Shown: positions 1 through 9,437 of the stretch, piece by piece | Layout: every line of letters begins with the position of its first letter | Position numbering within the stretch: position 1 is the first letter of the stretch | From: a bacterium | GTDB lineage: Bacteria > Desulfobacterota > DSWW01 | NCBI GenBank assembly: GCA_028277985.1 | Contig: JANQFG010000171.1 | Span: 1-64,000, forward strand | Direction of reading: 5' to 3' | DNA: 64,000 bases | The notes under the pieces: generated by a model | What the model was told of the DNA's origin: nothing | Database searches by the model: none | What the model saw: only the letters and a program-made list of their open reading frames with translations | Program-made: the position numbers and the translations under genes

Positions 1-2320
1 CCCGGTTGATCAATGTCAGGTTGCGGAGGGTTTCCATCTTGCCCTGTTCCTGGGGACGAAACTGGAGGCGATACTCGATTTTCTCTTCAACGGTCTGCAA
101 TTCATTGATCACCGTTCCGTCAAAGGCGATACGCACCGCCTGGGTGACGTCCGCGACCGTGAGCCCTCGATTCGCGAGAGCAGCGTGATCGAGACGCAGC
201 TTGACCACATCTTTTCCAGGCTTGTGACTCGTCCAGACTTCCGTGACCCCTTCACGGGACTCGAGGTACTCGGCCAGGATGTCTGCGAGATCGAAACGGG
301 TCTCGCTGTTCCCGATGATCTCTACCTCGACAGGCTTACCGGCAACGGGCGCGTCTTCGATGGGCCGCACCTGAAGGCTCTTGTATCCCCGAAGGCTGCG
401 GAATCGGCTGCGCAGCTCAGCAATCGCGTCGTTGGAATTGGTCTTTCGTTCCCCCTGAGGCCGCATGAAGACCGAGACCAGGGCCCACGCAGGGTTTCTT
501 CCCTCCTGACCGCCGTACAGGTCTGTATCATGGTGGCCCGTCTGGGCCGTGATGTTGAGCAGATCGTAGGCCGGGACGATTTCGCGGACCAGATCCTCCA
601 ATTCGCGTGTCTTCTCACCCGTGTATTCGAAGGAGGACCCCTCGGGCAATTCCACCTTCAGGAAGAACGTATCCACATCCACTTCGGGGTACAGGTTGAA
701 TCGAATCGTGAGCGACCCCCAGATCACGATGAGCACGGAGGCGACGACGAAGAGGGCGATCGTGATGTACCGTCTGCGCACGAGACGGTGGATGATGCGA
801 TCGTACACGGACTGAATTCGTCTGAACCAGAGTCTCGGTTCGGGGGCCGGGCCCGACCCATGGGCAAGGTGAGCGGGCAGCATGAACTGGCTCTCGATAA
901 GGGAGCCGGCCAGGGCGAGAAGGGCCATCACGGGCATCATCCAGAGGAACTTGCCTTCCAGTCCGCCGAGAAACGCGACCGGGGCAAATGCAAGAACCGT
1001 GGTGGCCGTGCTCATCGCCACCGGTCCGGCCACGAGGGAGGCTCCCTGTATACTTGCATCAACCGGGGCCAGCCCCTTTTCGCGCATCCGCGCGATGCTT
1101 TCCCCGGTGACAACGGCGTCGTCCACGAGCATCCCCAGCATCAGGATCAGCCCCGTGATGGTAAGCATGTTCACGGTAAGCCCGGCGAAGGGCATGAGAA
1201 CGAAGGTGATGCAGATAGCAACAGGCAGCCCTGCGGCAACCCAGAAGGCCATGCGAAAGCTGAAGAAGGCGAGCAGCACGATCGTAACCAGCAACAAGCC
1301 CATCAATGCGTTTCCGGACAGCGTGTCCAGCATGTCGTAGGTGAAGCGGGAGATGTCGTTCACCGTTACCAGCTCCACACCCCGGGGCACGGTCTTTCGA
1401 AAATCTTCGACAAAGGCTCGTACCGCCCTCGAGGTCTTCAAGCCGTCCGCCGTTACCTTTTTCTTGGGAAGGACCGTAATGCCCGGCCGCCCGTCGGTGC
1501 GGGATTGCACTTGCCAGTCTTCATAGTCCAGCACGACTTCTGCGACGTCACGCACTCGAACGTAGTTGCCTGTCCCTCCGGTTCGGATGATCACCCGCTC
1601 GACATCTCTCGGAGAATCAAACTGGCCGACCGTAAGCACCTTCTTTTCGGCCACAAAGGAATCGAGGGATCCGCCTGCATCCCGAACGTTTCGCCTGGCA
1701 ACGGCATCGATGATCTCCCCATAGGAAATGCCCAGCCGCTGCAGTCTGTCCGGATCCAGAAGGATGCGAACCTCTCGCTTCCTGTACCCGACCTTTTCCA
1801 CCCCTCCGATTCCGTCCACCTCCCGCAGCCCGTCTTCGAGCTGGCGGGCCACCCGTCGCAATGTCTCCTCAGGTACGGAGCCGGTCACATGGATCTCCAT
1901 GACCGGCATCTTGGTGCTCGACATCTCCTCCACCAGGGGTTTCTGCGGGAGATCGTCCGGCAGGCTCGCGGCCGCCCTGTCCACCGCTTTCTGAACATCG
2001 GCCATGATCTTCAAATGACTCTCGGCGTCCGGATCCATACGAACCGTGATGACCGAGATCCCCTCCATGCTGTTGGAGACGACCTTGTCGATTCCGTCCA
2101 CCTTCAGGATCTCTTCCTCAAGGGGAACCGTCATCGAGAGCTCCACGTCCTCCGGGCTTGAGCCGGGCCGAACGGTCGTCACGGAGAGGATGCCAAGGTC
2201 TACGGACGGGAAGGTCTCGAACTGTATGACCGACATCACGATCAGACCCCCAACGACAGCGCCGACCATGAGGAGGTTTACGAGAAGCTGTCTCCTTACG
2301 AAAAAGCCGTACACTTTCAT
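1..2320 (-). CDS. RND efflux permease (AcrB/HAE1-like), C-terminus outside window
   Basis: Proton-driven inner-membrane pump subunit of a tripartite RND exporter. About 773 N-terminal residues are visible; the frame is open to base 1, so the C-terminal third lies outside. The start MKVYGFFVRRQ precedes the first membrane helix and the typical FETFPSVD stretch. A hydrophobic block near residues 320-440 contains GMLVDDAVVTGE, the RND segment with the paired Asp of the proton relay. A large periplasmic loop follows (FNLYPEVDVD onward). The ATG overlaps the stop of the upstream adaptor gene (ATGA), so the two are translationally coupled. No outer-membrane factor is seen on this side. Substrate cannot be read from the sequence. 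Confidence 0.93.
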   Translation of the reverse strand, partial: MKVYGFFVRRQLLVNLLMVGAVVGGLIVMSVIQFETFPSVDLGILSVTTVRPGSSPEDVELSMTVPLEEEILKVDGIDKVVSNSMEGISVITVRMDPDAESHLKIMADVQKAVDRAAASLPDDLPQKPLVEEMSSTKMPVMEIHVTGSVPEETLRRVARQLEDGLREVDGIGGVEKVGYRKREVRILLDPDRLQRLGISYGEIIDAVARRNVRDAGGSLDSFVAEKKVLTVGQFDSPRDVERVIIRTGGTGNYVRVRDVAEVVLDYEDWQVQSRTDGRPGITVLPKKKVTADGLKTSRAVRAFVEDFRKTVPRGVELVTVNDISRFTYDMLDTLSGNALMGLLLVTIVLLAFFSFRMAFWVAAGLPVAICITFVLMPFAGLTVNMLTITGLILMLGMLVDDAVVTGESIARMREKGLAPVDASIQGASLVAGPVAMSTATTVLAFAPVAFLGGLEGKFLWMMPVMALLALAGSLIESQFMLPAHLAHGSGPAPEPRLWFRRIQSVYDRIIHRLVRRRYITIALFVVASVLIVIWGSLTIRFNLYPEVDVDTFFLKVELPEGSSFEYTGEKTRELEDLVREIVPAYDLLNITAQTGHHDTDLYGGQEGRNPAWALVSVFMRPQGERKTNSNDAIAELRSRFRSLRGYKSLQVRPIEDAPVAGKPVEVEIIGNSETRFDLADILAEYLESREGVTEVWTSHKPGKDVVKLRLDHAALANRGLTVADVTQAVRIAFDGTVINELQTVEEKIEYRLQFRPQEQGKMETLRNLTLINR

Positions 2321-3417
2321 TGCGTCGCTCCCGGGAGGATTTCGATGGCAGAACCATCCACCACGCTCTCCAACCCTTCAACGATCAGAATATCGCCGAA
2401 GGCAAGCCCACCGAGCACGGGCACCGTGTCGGCCGTGGAGGCCCCGAGGATGACCTGGACTTCACTGGCCTTTCCCTCGATGACCTTGTAGACGACCCGG
2501 CGGCGATTCCGGTCCACGATAGCAGACTCCGGAATCAACATAGCGTTTCGGGCCTCGATTCCCTGAAGCTCGACACTCGCAGTCATGCCGTCGCGCAGAA
2601 GCCCATCATCGTTCTGGACGGCCAGCTTGACGGTGAAGTTGCCCGTGCTCGGATCCGCCTTGACCCCGAGAGACTCGATCCGCGCCGAATACTCCTTCGC
2701 GCGGACGCCGGGTGAACGGACGCGGGCATCACCGCCCACACGCAATGAATTGATATCTTTCTCTGAAACAAAGGTGATGACCCGCACCGTGTCGACCACC
2801 TGAATGGCGCAGAGCACCTGCCCCGGCATCACCGTCTCCCCGGGATCCACGGATCGCGAGGCCACAGCCCCGTTGACCGGGCTCATCAGGGTCGTCTCTT
2901 CCAGATCCCGTCTGGCCAGGCTTTGGGCCGCAAGGGCTTCCTCATACTGGGCTTTTGCACTTCGCATGTCTGCCTGTGAAGTCTGGTACTCCTCGCGAGA
3001 TATCCTGTTCTCCATGAAGAGGTTCGCCCTGCGGTTCATGGCTCCCCGGGCGCGATCGAGCCTCGCCTTCGCATCTTCCACGGCCCTTTCCGCCTGTGTG
3101 AGTTGAAGGTTGCGCTCGTTGCGATCGAATTCGACGAGCACCTGGCCCACCTCCACGGGATCGCCTTCCTCGAAGCGGACCGTACGTGCGGTTGCGCTGA
3201 AATCGAGGGCGAGGTTCACTTCCTCGGCAGCCTCGATCCTCCCGTGGGTGCGGATAGATTCGACCCAAATCCGTGGTTCGAGGGTGAGGGTGCGTACCTG
3301 GGCCACACGCGGTCCGGGACTCTGCTCTTCCTGGACAGCGGGCCGCTGACAGGATACAACCAGATGGGCCAGAGTCAACGTCGTACACGACAGAATCCAG
3401 AGACATCTGAGTCTCAT
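2317..3417 (-). CDS. RND periplasmic adaptor (membrane fusion protein), lipoprotein
   Basis: Adaptor linking the RND pump to an outer-membrane channel. The protein has 366 residues. The N-terminus is a lipoprotein signal: hydrophobic stretch, then LVVSC, so Cys is the likely lipidated +1 residue. A coiled-coil hairpin lies around residues 110-170 (QLTQAERAVEDAKARLDRA onward), flanked by the two lipoyl halves (EEGDPVEVGQVLVEF and VDPGETVMPGQ). Beta-barrel and membrane-proximal domains follow. A purine-rich GGGAGACC precedes the ATG. It is the first gene of a two-gene operon and overlaps the permease start by four bases. HlyD/AcrA family assignment is secure; the substrate is unknown. Confidence 0.93.
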   Translation of the reverse strand: MRLRCLWILSCTTLTLAHLVVSCQRPAVQEEQSPGPRVAQVRTLTLEPRIWVESIRTHGRIEAAEEVNLALDFSATARTVRFEEGDPVEVGQVLVEFDRNERNLQLTQAERAVEDAKARLDRARGAMNRRANLFMENRISREEYQTSQADMRSAKAQYEEALAAQSLARRDLEETTLMSPVNGAVASRSVDPGETVMPGQVLCAIQVVDTVRVITFVSEKDINSLRVGGDARVRSPGVRAKEYSARIESLGVKADPSTGNFTVKLAVQNDDGLLRDGMTASVELQGIEARNAMLIPESAIVDRNRRRVVYKVIEGKASEVQVILGASTADTVPVLGGLAFGDILIVEGLESVVDGSAIEILPGATQ

Positions 3418-3509
3418 TTGCGGTCTCCCTTATCGTTCTTCGCAATCGGGCATTTCTTTCGGTGTTACTACCAAAGTCGGTGAGCTGCGTCAAAATCGAC
3501 GGTAACGTC

Positions 3510-5726
3510 TCAGAGCAGCCGCTTCTCTTCGATCAGCTCGATGTCCCGGATCTTCCAGGCATCCTCGTCCCTGACAAAGGTCACGCGGGCGTGGTTCTTG
3601 TTCCGCCGGTAGTGGGTGTGCCCGAAATGGTTGACCGAGCCGCTCACGGTCCACACCGCATCTGCAATGAAGCCGCCCTCTCCGGATGGGGTCACTCCGT
3701 TGATTCCCAACACCTCGACTTCATCGACGTTCGCTCTCGCGCCGCCCCGGTTTTCCAGCTCCATGGCTTGCCTGTTCTCGAGGTAGACCTTTGCGAGTTG
3801 ATCGCCTGTGACGCTCATCGCCAGACGGTCGTACACCCGATTCTCGTCGCGCACATCAAAGGAGCGGTACACGTTCGTCAGCAGACCGTCGATGATGACG
3901 GAGGTACGCTCAGCAGATGGTTTCCACTGGGCGACCCATGGGAGATCCACCGGAATCCGAAGGAAAGGATAGGCGAGGAAACCCAGGGCAACGCAGCTGA
4001 AAAGAGCGGGCTTGCCTCTGAGAGGGGTCGTCCTCCGATACAAGACGAGCAGAAGCGTGAGAGAAATCAGGAAGAGAACAGCGGAGAAAACGGGTAGCCG
4101 CGGTCTGTCGACCGTGACTTCCTCGATCACGGGTACCTGGTAGCCGCTGAGGCGACTCTTCCAGCGCAACACGTTGTTCTCGGCCGACAGAACCATCGTG
4201 GTGCCGCCAAAAGGATCGGTAGTGGTTGCTTCGATCGTCCGGATTCTGCCGGAGAAGAGTCGCCACTCGACCCGGACCTCATCGGCCAGGTCAGGCGTTT
4301 CATAGACAAAGGTCAAGCCGATGATTCCATCGTCCAGGCTTTCGGGGACCGGATCGGGCCGAACGACGACCCCCGCCAGCCCGAGGGTCACGAAATCGGC
4401 ACGGGAAAGGACCGGCTCTGCCGGTTCTCCGTCGATAGCGATCCTGTTCGCTTCCAGAACAGTATCGAGTATGCCCTGCTTGACCGGATCCAGGGATTCG
4501 ATCGGGATCCCAGCCATGCCTTGGTCGTTCACTCCCAGAAGGCGTACCGCCGCCCGGGCCTGGATCAGGACCTCTTGCCGCACCTCATAGGGCTCCACGG
4601 ATAGATAGGTCATCACGGGCGTGGTTAGCCGTCGCGCTCCCATTGGCTTTTGACCACCCGTCTGGGCCTTCTGAGAGAGCGGTAATGAGTACTGGGTGGC
4701 GAGATGGGATTCGCGAAGCCCCAGGACATCCCTGTTGCCGGGAAGCACGTGTTCCTGAAAGAGCGTGGCAAGCAGAGCAACCGACCAGACGCCGAGCGCG
4801 TAGGCGGCGATTCTTCTCGAATGGGGCAAACTTCCCAGGAGCTTTGCGACGCCGACCAGCAGAATCGCCACGGCGAAGTGACCTACGTCAACCGCGACGT
4901 TGAACATGAAGAGGGCGGGTAACTTCTGACCCGATCCAAGATCCAGGAGCGAACACTCCTTGGCGTAAGAAAGGCCGTGCAGGAGGCCGAAAAGGAAGAG
5001 CAGGGGGAGATAGGGGCGGGCGGACCGGTTTCTGACGGCGGCGTGGGCCATCATGAGCACGAGAAGTCCGCCGAGTATGTCGACGAAGAGAAGATCGAAA
5101 CCGGGCAGACCGATCTCTGCCAGGACCAGGGAGCATGCTTGCCCGAAAGAGTAGTACAACAGGATCGTTAACAGCTCGCGAGTGGGGGCCAGCAGCGCAA
5201 CGGCCCCGACGAACAGAAGATGAAGCCATTTGAATCGAAGGTGCCCTAGCCCGCGCGTGAAGTGCTCGGTACACAGGTCTTGGAGAGACTGGGTGGAAGG
5301 CATGAGGGTGCGCATCGGGACGCGAATACCTTCCAGCGATCGTAGAAAGAGTCCCTGATGGACCGACCCGTCTAGCCATTGCGCGGTGAGGGCCGCACCG
5401 TTTCTCATCCAGGGCAGAAGTATCTCGTCACGCTCGGACAGGGGTTCCCCCGCGGTCGTCGCCGTGGCCTGCACGACGATCCAGCCGGCCTGATTGACGT
5501 ATTCCAGCTTGGAAACGTGAAACCGGTCCGGAAAGATGGGAGCCTTGATGGCCCAGACGAGCATCTGAGTCGTGTCCGCTTCGAGGACATAGCTCTTCTC
5601 CGCCTTCTGGATGAGCCGGGCCTTGGTGATGCCCACGTCGTCTGCCCAGGCGCTTGTAGCATCGCCGACGAAGATCAGCAAGCAGATCCAGATCGTGCAA
5701 CTTGCCCTATTCCAGGATGATATCAT
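3510..5726 (-). CDS. HupE/UreJ-type membrane protein with long C-terminal domain
   Basis: 738-residue membrane protein. I place the start at the ATG giving MISSWNRASC, because the longer frame overlaps the whole upstream isomerase gene. A signal peptide ends near SAWA-DD. An exported domain of about 150 residues precedes a membrane block containing GLGHLRFKWLHLLFV and FGLLHGLSYA, which match the HupE/UreJ_2 family (metal or hydrogenase/urease-linked membrane proteins). A second half (about residues 380-738) has a soluble region, two more helices around VLFLISLTLLLVLY and a further soluble C-terminus. That half is much longer than classical HupE (about 200 residues) and I cannot assign it. The gene overlaps the upstream isomerase by 20 bases, suggesting co-expression. 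Confidence 0.8.
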   Translation of the reverse strand: MISSWNRASCTIWICLLIFVGDATSAWADDVGITKARLIQKAEKSYVLEADTTQMLVWAIKAPIFPDRFHVSKLEYVNQAGWIVVQATATTAGEPLSERDEILLPWMRNGAALTAQWLDGSVHQGLFLRSLEGIRVPMRTLMPSTQSLQDLCTEHFTRGLGHLRFKWLHLLFVGAVALLAPTRELLTILLYYSFGQACSLVLAEIGLPGFDLLFVDILGGLLVLMMAHAAVRNRSARPYLPLLFLFGLLHGLSYAKECSLLDLGSGQKLPALFMFNVAVDVGHFAVAILLVGVAKLLGSLPHSRRIAAYALGVWSVALLATLFQEHVLPGNRDVLGLRESHLATQYSLPLSQKAQTGGQKPMGARRLTTPVMTYLSVEPYEVRQEVLIQARAAVRLLGVNDQGMAGIPIESLDPVKQGILDTVLEANRIAIDGEPAEPVLSRADFVTLGLAGVVVRPDPVPESLDDGIIGLTFVYETPDLADEVRVEWRLFSGRIRTIEATTTDPFGGTTMVLSAENNVLRWKSRLSGYQVPVIEEVTVDRPRLPVFSAVLFLISLTLLLVLYRRTTPLRGKPALFSCVALGFLAYPFLRIPVDLPWVAQWKPSAERTSVIIDGLLTNVYRSFDVRDENRVYDRLAMSVTGDQLAKVYLENRQAMELENRGGARANVDEVEVLGINGVTPSGEGGFIADAVWTVSGSVNHFGHTHYRRNKNHARVTFVRDEDAWKIRDIELIEEKRLL

Positions 5727-6501
5727 AGTTCTTTCGTAGTTCGTCGATCTTCCGTTGCTGGCTGTCCCTGCTCTTCTGCATCCGATAGTCGGTTCGAAGG
5801 TAGGCTTCCATCTTCTCGAACGGCGGAAGTTCGGGATCATGGTGTCCGGTGACGCGAACATAATGGATCCCTCGGAAGGACTCGATGGGACCGCTCCACT
5901 GATTCCGGGGGAGTTCGAACACGGCTTGAGCAAAGGGCTTGCCGAACGTGATCGCGACGGTCTGAAAGGAGGCTTTGCTGAACCGGTTTCCCATGGGTGC
6001 GAATTCGCCCATACCCGAGATGTCCGACGACTCTGCCAGTTCTCGCAGAAACCCGGCCGACTCATCGGGAGGGTCGGCTCCGGCAAAGGAAAAATAAACA
6101 TGCTCGAAAGAGAGGGAAGGCGACGTTCTGTAACGTTCCTTGTTTTCCTCGTAGTAGGCGCGCAACTGGCCCACAGAGGGCTCCGGAACCACTTCGGTCA
6201 AGGAGCTTCGCATGAGGTTCAGGATGCGCTTTCGCACCCGATAGTCGTTCTTGTCCAGGCCGCGCTTGTACGCTTCCCGTAGCAGAACCTCATCCTCGAT
6301 ATGTCCTTGGATCAAGGCTTGCCGTTCTTCGGCCGTAACCAGGTTCTGGGTGATGCTTTCCCTCTGTTGTACGAGCGCATCAATGGTCTGGGTAGTAACC
6401 AGGACGGTGTCGCGATCCAGCGGCTTGAAATGCACATACAAGAGGGATGCAAGGATGCCCATAACCGCGAAGAGTAAGACGGGGGATTTGAGTGCGGTCA
6501 T
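5707..6501 (-). CDS. PpiC/parvulin-type peptidylprolyl isomerase, membrane-anchored
   Basis: Probable periplasmic prolyl isomerase/chaperone anchored by one N-terminal helix (SPVLLFAVMGILASLLYV). The central part contains the helix-rich SurA/PpiC-like segment (LIQGHIEDEVLLREAYKRGL). The C-terminal part has the parvulin signature region, including PRNQWSGPIESFRGIHYVRV. I chose the ATG at 6501, which follows AGAGGTGA by about 11 bases; GTG at 6516 and ATG at 6513 are in frame but sit on top of that ribosome site. The gene starts an operon with the HupE-like protein. The pairing of PPIase and HupE-like gene suggests folding help for an exported or membrane partner (inference). Confidence 0.85.
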   Translation of the reverse strand: MTALKSPVLLFAVMGILASLLYVHFKPLDRDTVLVTTQTIDALVQQRESITQNLVTAEERQALIQGHIEDEVLLREAYKRGLDKNDYRVRKRILNLMRSSLTEVVPEPSVGQLRAYYEENKERYRTSPSLSFEHVYFSFAGADPPDESAGFLRELAESSDISGMGEFAPMGNRFSKASFQTVAITFGKPFAQAVFELPRNQWSGPIESFRGIHYVRVTGHHDPELPPFEKMEAYLRTDYRMQKSRDSQQRKIDELRKNYDIILE

Positions 6502-6779
6502 AGTGGTTCTCATCACCTCTGGTTGCGATGTGTTTCCTCTAAACGCGAAACGTAGCAGAATCGAGAAATCACATCAATCCGTTCCATCCGTAGAGGGTAG
6601 GGAGCGACGACGGGGATTTCATGTACCAGCGATGGGACCGGTGGGGGTGCCTGTTGAAGAATCTCGGTTGACGGGATGCAGTAAACCCCTCTCGTTGCTT
6701 GATTTCCACAAAGGGACTCTTTAGAGTTTTAAGGAGCCCGACCTAAGTGATCCGCGTGTGACCGTCGAAAAGAGATGTC

Positions 6780-7673
6780 TTGATCTACGAGAAACTCGAA
6801 CACATCCGGGGGGATTTCGGGAAAAGAATCGCCCCGTTTGTGATCTTTTCGTGTCTGCTTCATCTTGCCCTGGCGGTTTCCGTCTTCTCCCCGGCCCCCC
6901 TGGAACGCCTCGAAGAAGAGATTCCCCGGAAGCCGATCCTTGTTGACTTCAGGGAGCACAAGGATGGCGAATCGCCGGAACCGGGCTCCCTGTCGCCTGA
7001 CCCTCCGGGACAGGAGAGTACAGCCCGGGACGCCCGGCCCACCACCCCTCCACAGACTTCCCCCAATGAACCTTCCGCCGAAGCGAAAAGCGGAAAGACC
7101 GCCAAGGCCCGACTAGGGAAGGCCGAAAGAGAGGCGCCGCCCAAGCCAAAACTCGAGAAGCCTGTCGAAAGGCCCAAAGTAGTGGAGAAGATTGTCGAAG
7201 CATCACCACGGAAGCTTCCGTCGGCCCAAGACCTGGTCCCGAGCGTGAGCGACCTGATGAGATGGCATTCACGGGACGGCAAGTTGTTCCGGTCACACAT
7301 TGAACAGGACGGCCTGCGAGACAGAGCCGCTCAAGTCCAATACAACGCGTATCTGAGCATCCTCAAACAAAGAGTCAAGGAGAGGTGGGACGTCTCTACC
7401 GTGAGGGACTTTCGTGAATCGACTACGATTGTCTGGTTCACGGTGGGCAAGGATGGTTCACTACAGTACCTGGAACTTGTGAGGTCTTCCGGCAGGACCC
7501 TGCTCGACGAAAAAGCCATGATCGCCATACGGAGTTCATTCCCCATGCCCGCACCCCCCGAGTCCCTGTTGGACGAGAACGGAATGATCAACATTGAGTT
7601 CTCATTCAGTTACGTGCTGGTTCACCCATATCCAAGGAGCCCCTACAGGGGCCAGAAACGGATCGTAGATTGA
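6780..7673 (+). CDS. tonB: TonB-family energy transducer
   Basis: Links the ExbBD proton channel to outer-membrane transporters. 297 residues: short cytoplasmic tail, one helix (FVIFSCLLHLALAVSVF), a long Pro/Lys/Glu-rich spacer at about residues 60-160 that can span the periplasm, and a C-terminal TonB domain (about 190-290) with the conserved sense of VWFTVGKDGSLQYLELVRSSG. The only possible start in this frame is TTG at 6780, since a TGA lies at 6759-6761. exbB and exbD follow on the same strand, forming a complete energising unit. No TonB-dependent receptor is present in the window, so the cargo is unknown. Confidence 0.9.
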   Translation: MIYEKLEHIRGDFGKRIAPFVIFSCLLHLALAVSVFSPAPLERLEEEIPRKPILVDFREHKDGESPEPGSLSPDPPGQESTARDARPTTPPQTSPNEPSAEAKSGKTAKARLGKAEREAPPKPKLEKPVERPKVVEKIVEASPRKLPSAQDLVPSVSDLMRWHSRDGKLFRSHIEQDGLRDRAAQVQYNAYLSILKQRVKERWDVSTVRDFRESTTIVWFTVGKDGSLQYLELVRSSGRTLLDEKAMIAIRSSFPMPAPPESLLDENGMINIEFSFSYVLVHPYPRSPYRGQKRIVD

Positions 7674-7726
7674 GCCGCTGATTGCGAACTTCAATCTGCT
7701 CACCTTCTACTGTGGAGGAGGCTGCT

Positions 7727-8353
7727 ATGGATCTGCTGTCAAGGGGCGGGGTCTTCATGATCCCGATTGCGGTGTTCTCGATCATGGCGGTTGCCGTGTT
7801 TTTCGAGCGCCTCTGGACGTTGCGAAGGAGAAAGGTCCTGCCTTATGAAGACCTGCTCGAAGTCGAGGCTCTGATTCACAGGCGCGAGTTCGCGGAAGCA
7901 CGCACCCTGTGCCAACAGAACAAGTCACCCCTGGCGCAGGTCGTACTTGCCGGTGTGCAATACCGAGTCGCCCCGAGACCGATCATCCAGGAAAAGATGG
8001 TAGGGAAGGGAAAGGCCTCGGCCATCGACCTGAGAAAGGGGATCGGTCTGTTGCAGACGATTGCGTCCGTGAGTCCTTTGCTGGGCCTGCTGGGCACGGT
8101 TGGAGGGATGATCAAGGTCTTCGACGCCATCTCCATGGGGGGTGTCGGCGATCCGGGTAGCCTGGCAACCGGCATCTCGGAAGCGTTGATCACAACGGCT
8201 GCAGGGCTCTGTGTGGCGATCCCGGCTTTCCTGGGACAGAGATACCTTTCCAACCGGGCGGCAAGATTCATCCATGGCCTGGAAGACTATGCCGGGCATC
8301 TGCTCGATCTGATCACGGGTCACGTTCCGGAAGAAAGCGAGGAAGAGAAATGA
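7727..8353 (+). CDS. exbB: MotA/TolQ/ExbB proton channel protein
   Basis: 208-residue proton-channel subunit. The start is ATG 7727 (MDLLSRGGVFMIPIAVF), preceded by GGAGGAGG. Three helices are visible: residues about 8-28, 105-130 (LLQTIASVSPLLGLLGTVGG) and 145-170 (ALITTAAGLCVAIPAFLG). The motifs SPLLGLLGTVGG and TAAGL are diagnostic of MotA/TolQ/ExbB. It follows tonB by about 50 bases and overlaps exbD by four (ATGA). The order tonB-exbB-exbD and the proximity to a TonB protein favour ExbB over TolQ. Confidence 0.93.
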   Translation: MDLLSRGGVFMIPIAVFSIMAVAVFFERLWTLRRRKVLPYEDLLEVEALIHRREFAEARTLCQQNKSPLAQVVLAGVQYRVAPRPIIQEKMVGKGKASAIDLRKGIGLLQTIASVSPLLGLLGTVGGMIKVFDAISMGGVGDPGSLATGISEALITTAAGLCVAIPAFLGQRYLSNRAARFIHGLEDYAGHLLDLITGHVPEESEEEK

Positions 8354-8766
8354 ACTTTGAAGAAAGACTGCCCGGGGAAGAAGAGGAGCCGTCACTGAAC
8401 CTGACCCCCCTGATGGACATCATGTTCCTCCTTGTCATCTTCTTTGCCGTCTCCACCACATTCAAGGTCTTCCCGGGGATTTCGGTAGATCTGCCGGGTG
8501 CGAAGGCCGAGACGATCCAGGAGGAAGAGAAATCCCTCACCGCTATCCTCACGGCCGCAGGGGAGGTCTTCATCGAAGACAAACCCGTCGCAATAGACCA
8601 ATTGGCTGAAACACTGCGCGTAAAACAAGAGGAATCACCCGTGGATCTGTTTATCCTGGAGGCGGACAGGAAGGCTGAGCACGGGCAGGTCGTTGTGTTG
8701 ATGGATGCGGCAAAGCAGGCCGGCATCCTTCACCTGGCCATCAGCACCCGCTCTGAAAAGGATTGA
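8350..8766 (+). CDS. exbD: ExbD/TolR biopolymer transport protein
   Basis: 138 residues: short cytoplasmic segment, one helix with the family motif LNLTPLMDIMFLLVIFF carrying the essential Asp, and a periplasmic domain. Translationally coupled to exbB through ATGA. It works with ExbB as the proton-motive-force-driven stator for TonB. A long perfect palindrome begins 11 bases after the stop and may also end transcription. Confidence 0.93.
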   Translation: MNFEERLPGEEEEPSLNLTPLMDIMFLLVIFFAVSTTFKVFPGISVDLPGAKAETIQEEEKSLTAILTAAGEVFIEDKPVAIDQLAETLRVKQEESPVDLFILEADRKAEHGQVVVLMDAAKQAGILHLAISTRSEKD

Positions 8767-8776
8767 AACGACAAAA

Positions 8777-8829
8777 GGGGTCAGGCCGAAACTATCAACC
8801 CTGAAGGTTGATAGTTTCGGCCTGACCCC
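8777..8829. repeat. Perfect palindromic satellite of the REP transposase element
   Basis: A 24-base arm starting GGGGTCAGGCCGAAACTATC, a 5-base loop (CTGAA) and an exact 24-base complement. The same arms bound the transposase element at 12354-13449, and the same hairpin recurs at 14197-14249. It lies between the convergent exbD and the gene at 8838-9350, so it may also serve as a two-way terminator. It has the form of a REP-type non-autonomous hairpin mobilised by the transposase in this window (inference). Confidence 0.9.
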
Positions 8830-8837
8830 ACTATCCG

Positions 8838-9350
8838 CTACGGAAGGGCGGTGCCCGGGCCTTCAGGGGTCCCCGCCTGATCGTCGGCCTCGGACGCTTC
8901 CTCCTCGGCGGGACCCTCGAGATTGCTGACCCGGTACATCCGCTTGTTCACGTAAAGCTGTCCGGTGAGCGTATAAGTCTTTCCTGCGATCGCCGGGTCG
9001 GTGAGCTGATCCGTGATGGGCTTGGCACCTACAAAGGTCATGATCGGGGGATATATCTGCTTGAGGATGCTCGACCCCAATGCGGTCCCTTCCAGGGTGT
9101 GGGAACTCTCGATGTCCAGTATCCAGGTCTTCTTGAGCACGTTGACCGTGAAGCGGTTCACCCCGCCTGCGTTCTCGTCTATTTCCGGATCGTAGAACTT
9201 GCCGATGAATTTGAACTGGAGTGGCATGTCTGCAGACGTCTGGGCAATGGACCGGCCGGTGAGGGCCAGGACAGAGATGACCAGGGTGAGAAAGAGCAGG
9301 CCCCACCACCAGAAAGAGGACCGGATCACAGCTTTTGGCTTCGCAATCAT
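8838..9350 (-). CDS. Small exported protein of unknown function
   Basis: 170 residues. The start MIAKPKAVIR is chosen because AAGGAGG lies six bases upstream; a longer frame to 9386 lacks a ribosome site. A signal anchor or signal peptide (WGLLFLTLVISVLALTGRSIAQ) ends near AQT. The mature part contains alternating beta-like segments (PLQFKFIGKFYDPEI, TYTLTGQLYVNKRMYRV) and an acidic low-complexity tail. I do not recognise the family. It is bounded by the palindrome at 8777-8829 on one side and is not clearly in an operon. Confidence 0.7.
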   Translation of the reverse strand: MIAKPKAVIRSSFWWWGLLFLTLVISVLALTGRSIAQTSADMPLQFKFIGKFYDPEIDENAGGVNRFTVNVLKKTWILDIESSHTLEGTALGSSILKQIYPPIMTFVGAKPITDQLTDPAIAGKTYTLTGQLYVNKRMYRVSNLEGPAEEEASEADDQAGTPEGPGTALP

Positions 9351-9437
9351 TCGAGCCTCCTTAGTGAACACACGCTTTGTATGCAATTGCAGCGGTCGTA
9401 GTCGACATTTTCGTATGGAGATTCTGATTTCTGTGGG

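Noticed and set aside
185-2161. 658-residue plus-strand ORF
   Set aside because: It is the antisense of the RND permease; its composition (many His, Arg, Gly, Pro) is typical of a shadow frame in GC-rich DNA.
5727-6101. N-terminal extension of the HupE-like ORF
   Set aside because: It overlaps the well-formed isomerase gene in another frame and lacks a ribosome site; the ATG at 5726 is followed by a proper signal peptide.
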